Assembly: GCA_964350865.1 (NCBI GenBank) | Contig: CAYGLJ010000038.1 | Location: forward strand, 1-9,892 | Length of the DNA stretch: 9,892 nt | From: Pontimonas sp964350865 | GTDB taxonomy: Bacteria > Actinomycetota > Actinomycetes > Actinomycetales > Microbacteriaceae | Reading direction: 5' to 3' | Shown here: piece by piece, positions 6,851-9,892 of the stretch | Layout of the letters: the number at the start of each line of letters is the position of its first letter | How positions within the stretch are numbered: the stretch's first letter is position 1 | Position numbers and translations under genes: made by a program | The notes under the pieces: model-generated | Seen by the model: the letters and a program-made list of their open reading frames with translations, nothing else | The model's database searches: none | What the model was told of the DNA's origin: nothing

Positions 6851-7498
6851 TTACTCGCCTAAGGAGATGACCCCGTAGTTCCACCCTTTGCGTCGATACA
6901 CGACACTCGGCATCGACGTCTCCTTGTCAATGAAGAGATAGAAGTCGTGTCCCACGACCTCCATGTAATCAACGGCTTCTTCAGCAGTCGCAACGTGAGG
7001 CTCGAAGACTTTCCGGCGAATCACCACGGGGCTCTCTGATTCCTCAGAAATGTGCTCCTCCGCGTCCTCAGGGATGATGCCGATACTTCCGGTGGCGACA
7101 CTTCTCAACACCTCAACGCTTGCCGGGGTGATATCGATGTCTTGGAAGCCCCTGGCGCTCAGCTCACTCAGGGATTCGGGGCGTTGGCGGCCGTGGTGGA
7201 CCATTTTCTTGTCTTTGGCCCGGCGAAGACGCTTAATCAAGTGCTCGAGCGCCTGGTCGAATGCCACGTACTTGTCCGGTGATTTGGCTTGAGCCCGGAT
7301 AACGGGACCCTTTCCGATCACAGTCAACTCCACAATGTCCTCGGACGCTCCCCCGCGACTGGAGTTTTCCCTCGACACTTTCACTTGAAAGTTCTGCGCT
7401 CGCTCCGCGAGCGCTAAGACTTTGTCGGCTTTCTCGTCGACATAATCTTTGAATCGGTCAGGGATTGCGACTCCGTGAGCTGCCAGTGTGATGTCCAT
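6851..7498 (-). CDS. hpf: Long-form ribosome hibernation promoting factor
   Basis: A 215-aa long-type HPF (also annotated RaiA/HPF), which binds the decoding centre of the 30S subunit in stationary phase and joins two ribosomes into inactive 100S dimers. The N-terminal domain (1 to about 105) begins MDITLAAHGVAIPDRFKDYV and includes AQAKSPDKYVAFDQALEHL and the basic KRLRRAKDKKMVHHG. A variable acidic linker follows (about 110-155). The C-terminal dimerisation domain (about 157-210) has the conserved VVIRRKVFEPHVATAEEAVD and the MEVVGHDFYLFIDKET to VVYRRKGWNYGVI stretch. The length is normal for the long form. The ATG has a strong AAGGAGG at 5-nt spacing. Its place upstream of secA is the actinobacterial norm, though the usual comF between lpqB and hpf is missing. 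Expression is likely high on entry to stationary phase (family knowledge); I could not identify a promoter. Confidence 0.96.
   Translation of the reverse strand: MDITLAAHGVAIPDRFKDYVDEKADKVLALAERAQNFQVKVSRENSSRGGASEDIVELTVIGKGPVIRAQAKSPDKYVAFDQALEHLIKRLRRAKDKKMVHHGRQRPESLSELSARGFQDIDITPASVEVLRSVATGSIGIIPEDAEEHISEESESPVVIRRKVFEPHVATAEEAVDYMEVVGHDFYLFIDKETSMPSVVYRRKGWNYGVISLGE
7396..7414. repeat. Perfect 8-bp inverted repeat within hpf
   Basis: GCGCTCGC (7396-7403) and GCGAGCGC (7407-7414) are exact reverse complements separated by three bases, giving a GC-rich hairpin with a triloop. It encodes Ala29-Leu-Ala-Glu-Arg-Ala34 of Hpf, about 85 nt into the coding region. It may be a by-product of repeated alanine codons. 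Confidence 0.85.
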
Positions 7499-7503
7499 AG
7501 GAC

Positions 7504-7510
7504 CCTCCTT
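7504..7510 (-). promoter_or_regulatory. Strong ribosome binding site AAGGAGG for hpf
   Basis: A full AAGGAGG lies 5 nt ahead of the ATG at 7498, the best Shine-Dalgarno match in the window, in line with high expression of a ribosome-associated protein. The rest of the 107-nt spacer to lpqB (up to 7605) shows no clear promoter or terminator hairpin. Confidence 0.8.
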
Positions 7511-7605
7511 CAGATGTGAAGCGCTGTGCGCCTGTCGTGAGGTGTCTCTTCAGCGTAGACCCGTTGGGCTATATGTCACATGGGCATCCCCAGAACTCAC
7601 GATGT

Positions 7606-9285
7606 TTATCGCTGGGTCGCGAGAACGCTTGCCCTCTCGCCCGTGGCTTGCCAACCATTTCCTCGGGGCTGATAGATGAGGCCATCCTCGGCCAGAAGGC
7701 GAAGTCCCGAGAGTCCTCCCACCCCACCAACCAGGGTCACCGGTCGCAATGGTCGACCGAGCGTGGAGGATTGCCCGCTGACATCAAAGACCAGGACCTC
7801 ACCCTGACCGGTGGAGTCTTCCTTAATCGCGACAGCAATCCTGGAGTCATCAATCCAGGCCGCATCGACGGCCGTTCCATCTACTGGGCCTAACTCCACA
7901 AACTCCCCCACGGAAACCGGCTGACAGGTGTCATCCCGCGCAATCGCCCCTAGGAGGACCCGCACTCCTGTTTCAGTCTGAACAAGGACCAACAAGCGGG
8001 TGTCATCTCGCGCAAGCTCGAAAGACACAAGCTCGGAGCTATTGCCAATATCCAGGGGGAAGGGGACGACGTCACCCTGGGGTGTAATGATCTGGGCCAT
8101 CTCCGGAGAAGACTCCCTCGTGCTCGACCAGACAAACCCACAGTTGTCGATGATTCCCCGAACTAGTCCGGCTCTGGGATCAATGATGATGGGCTCAGTG
8201 CCGGGCTCCAGGCTCCAGAGCCCGTCCGTTCTCGTGGCTAAGGCCCGGTCATAACCGGCGGAATAGAAAATCTTCTGGGGGATCAGGGAGGCCATCGCTG
8301 AGGAGAGTCCTTCAAGCTCCTGAACGCTGCCACCTTGCACATATCCAAAGCGTCGATCTCTCAACACCACACTGCGGGGGTCTCGACCGCTCGCGAGTGA
8401 GGGCCCCTCCTCGCCCAGGGTGCTGATAACCAGATCATTCTGGTTGACAGAGATTCTCGCCGACGAAATTCCTTGCACTTGCGCCAAGCTCGCGGTGAGC
8501 TGGGTGAGCATGCGCGAGCGAGTGATCTCATCCGCGGTGAGGACCCTGGTGGTCAGGTCAACGCTCGCCACACCGTCAACCACGGGGATGGGGGTGAGCG
8601 CGAGCTGTGTTCCCTCCGGGAAAGCAGACACTGTGGCGCCCTGATCCAACCAAAATGAAGGTGCCTCCAGAAGTCCCCGGACAATCTTCGAGGAGACCTC
8701 TCCTCGTGAGGCAAACCAGCGGACGTCGGGAACAAGCTCTCGATAACCCGCAGAGAAGTAATAGAGGCGATAGCTCGAGAAAGCTTCAGCAAAGGCTGCT
8801 TCCGTCAAGACGATGCCATCGGGTAGTCCACTAATCCGCCACTCGTTGTCCTCCAAGACGAGCCGGAAATCGAGGGTTTGTGAGCTGACACTGGCACTTG
8901 TGGAGAACCTCCCCAACTCATCAACACTCGCAATCACCGGAACCACATAGCGAGCCACGGTGTTTGACACGACAGAAACCAGAGGCTCCCCCCGCCTAAT
9001 CAGCACAGACGCGTTCGGGTTCCAGTCCTCGCTCACCTCCTCAGCCAGGTAGCTTCTGGCGACGCGGTAGTTGTCTTGCGCAGCAGTACCGGCAGCAATG
9101 AACCCGGCAATGATTTCCTCGGGGGTAGCGCCAGTCGAGGGTCCTGGTGGCAGGAAGTCCACATCGGAAGTGTCAACGCCGGTGGTTCTGTCGGTGGAGT
9201 TGACCGGGCCTGAACTGGGAATCGACGTGCACGCCATCACGAAAGCCGTCACAACGGCGAGAAAACCTATCCGGAGCGTCCTCAT
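7606..9285 (-). CDS. lpqB: LpqB, lipoprotein of the MtrAB system (GerMN and beta-propeller)
   Basis: A 559-aa lipoprotein that in mycobacteria binds the extracellular domain of MtrB and modulates MtrA phosphorylation, cell division and envelope functions. I start at the ATG at 9285 (MRTLRIGFLAVVTAFVMAC), which has GGGAG 7 nt upstream and places the signal peptide at the N-terminus; the open frame extends 43 codons further into mtrB but that part is overlap. The lipobox is VMAC with Cys19 as the lipidation site. An N-terminal domain (about 50-170) is followed by the GerMN domain at about 187-285 (DVRWFASRGEVSSKIVRGLL to SSARISVNQNDL) and a C-terminal beta-propeller-like region from about 310 to the end, with short repeated hydrophobic strands (GLWSLEPGTEP, DTRLLVLVQTETGVRVLLG, DDSRIAVAIKED). 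The ATG overlaps the mtrB TGA (ATGA), so the pair is translationally coupled. The length is normal for the family. Confidence 0.96.
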   Translation of the reverse strand: MRTLRIGFLAVVTAFVMACTSIPSSGPVNSTDRTTGVDTSDVDFLPPGPSTGATPEEIIAGFIAAGTAAQDNYRVARSYLAEEVSEDWNPNASVLIRRGEPLVSVVSNTVARYVVPVIASVDELGRFSTSASVSSQTLDFRLVLEDNEWRISGLPDGIVLTEAAFAEAFSSYRLYYFSAGYRELVPDVRWFASRGEVSSKIVRGLLEAPSFWLDQGATVSAFPEGTQLALTPIPVVDGVASVDLTTRVLTADEITRSRMLTQLTASLAQVQGISSARISVNQNDLVISTLGEEGPSLASGRDPRSVVLRDRRFGYVQGGSVQELEGLSSAMASLIPQKIFYSAGYDRALATRTDGLWSLEPGTEPIIIDPRAGLVRGIIDNCGFVWSSTRESSPEMAQIITPQGDVVPFPLDIGNSSELVSFELARDDTRLLVLVQTETGVRVLLGAIARDDTCQPVSVGEFVELGPVDGTAVDAAWIDDSRIAVAIKEDSTGQGEVLVFDVSGQSSTLGRPLRPVTLVGGVGGLSGLRLLAEDGLIYQPRGNGWQATGERASVLATQR

Positions 9286-9892
9286 GCCAGCGCTCCCTTG
9301 GTGGAGTCTTCTTCGGCGAGATACGAATCGATGGCGTCGCTCTCCGGCGGGAGTGGGAGTGGAGAGTCTCGCCACTCTGCCAAGGGCGCGCGAGGAATGG
9401 TGAGCCGGAAACAACTGCCCTCACCTTTCTCACTCCACACATCAATGCGACCGCCATGAGCAAGAGCGTCCTCACTGGCGATAGCGAGTCCGAGTCCCGT
9501 TCCCCCAGTGGTCCGCTGGCGAGAGGGATCCGCCCTCCAGAACCGGTCAAATACTCGCTCGACCTGGTCCGGCGTCATTCCCACACCCCAGTCTCGGACC
9601 GCGATCGCCACGGCATCCTCATTGGAATCGACAAACGTGACAATGGGGCGACCTTCGCCGTGGTCTATCGCGTTGCCGACAAAGTTGAGGACGATGCGGC
9701 GAATACGACGCTGGTCAACTTCGCTTTCGCCATAGCCACCACGAACCTCGACCACGAGATTCGAGCCCTTCTGGGTGGCAAGAGGCGACAACTGATCGAG
9801 ACAGTCCTCGACGAGCGCGACAAGGTTGACCTCATCGACCTCGAGCGCAACAGCCCCAGCGTCGTAACGGCTCATCTCCAACAGATCCGTCA
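9282..9892 (-). CDS. mtrB: MtrB sensor histidine kinase (5' part cut by window edge)
   Basis: The C-terminal 202 codons of the membrane sensor kinase that phosphorylates the response regulator MtrA, controlling cell-wall and cell-cycle genes in Actinobacteria. What is visible starts just after the dimerisation helices (TDLLEMSRYDAGAV, the conserved end of HisKA), followed by the HATPase_c domain: N-box RRIVLNFVGNAIDHGEG, G1 box VRDWGVGM, F-box VFDRFWRADPSR and G2 box GGTGLGLAI. All ATP-binding boxes are intact. A Ser/Pro- and acid-rich tail ends DSYLAEEDSTKGALA. The H-box, HAMP and transmembrane segments lie beyond the right edge. The identity as MtrB rather than another class I kinase rests on the following, overlapping lpqB, which is the standard mtrA-mtrB-lpqB order. 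Confidence 0.93.
   Translation of the reverse strand, partial: TDLLEMSRYDAGAVALEVDEVNLVALVEDCLDQLSPLATQKGSNLVVEVRGGYGESEVDQRRIRRIVLNFVGNAIDHGEGRPIVTFVDSNEDAVAIAVRDWGVGMTPDQVERVFDRFWRADPSRQRTTGGTGLGLAIASEDALAHGGRIDVWSEKGEGSCFRLTIPRAPLAEWRDSPLPLPPESDAIDSYLAEEDSTKGALA
9293..9297 (-). promoter_or_regulatory. Ribosome binding site GGGAG for lpqB, inside mtrB
   Basis: GGGAG lies 7 nt before the ATG at 9285, within the last codons of mtrB, and supports this start over the long upstream extension of the open frame. Confidence 0.6.

Noticed and set aside
9286..9414. 43-residue N-terminal extension of LpqB
   Set aside because: It overlaps conserved mtrB codons and would put the signal peptide and lipobox internally; the ATG at 9285 gives a normal lipoprotein signal.

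Overview
The window looks like part of the chromosome of an actinobacterium, most likely of the family Microbacteriaceae. The evidence is synteny: mtrB-lpqB-hpf-secA followed by a PdtaS-type kinase, all on one strand, is the conserved actinobacterial core order also seen around Rv3220c-Rv3245c in Mycobacterium tuberculosis. The base composition looks only moderately GC-rich for the phylum, and intergenic gaps are very short. That would fit a streamlined, possibly aquatic, member, but this last point is inference. The run of exactly 100 N marks a scaffold gap in a draft assembly.

Layout, from the right edge leftwards along the minus strand. The 3' part of mtrB (histidine kinase of the MtrAB system) overlaps lpqB (lipoprotein partner of MtrB) by 4 nt. 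After about 100 nt comes hpf (long-form ribosome hibernation factor), then after about 70 nt secA (preprotein translocase motor), which is broken by the gap. The comF gene that often lies between lpqB and hpf in actinobacteria is absent here. One plus-strand gene, a DUF6459-like protein, converges on secA so tightly that the two stop codons abut. A divergent spacer of about 190 nt then separates it from a second minus-strand operon: a 142-aa protein with an Sm-like C-terminal pattern, a CpaB/RcpC-like SAF-domain membrane protein, a CpaE/MinD-like ATPase with a degenerate P-loop, and a PdtaS-like cytosolic histidine kinase cut by the left edge. The last three are almost contiguous (1-nt overlap, 4-nt gap).

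How the genes work together: MtrB and LpqB monitor the cell envelope and cell cycle, SecA exports proteins, and Hpf protects idle ribosomes. The left operon resembles a minimal, orphan remnant or relative of the Flp/Tad pilus module (CpaB plus CpaE without CpaF/TadA, TadB/C or a pilin in view), attached to a two-component kinase whose mycobacterial relative signals to an ANTAR antiterminator. No RNA genes, insertion sequences, CRISPR arrays, phage genes or convincing terminators were seen. Most of the window is ordinary core genome. The least explained part is the left operon, especially the ATPase lacking both P-loop lysines.
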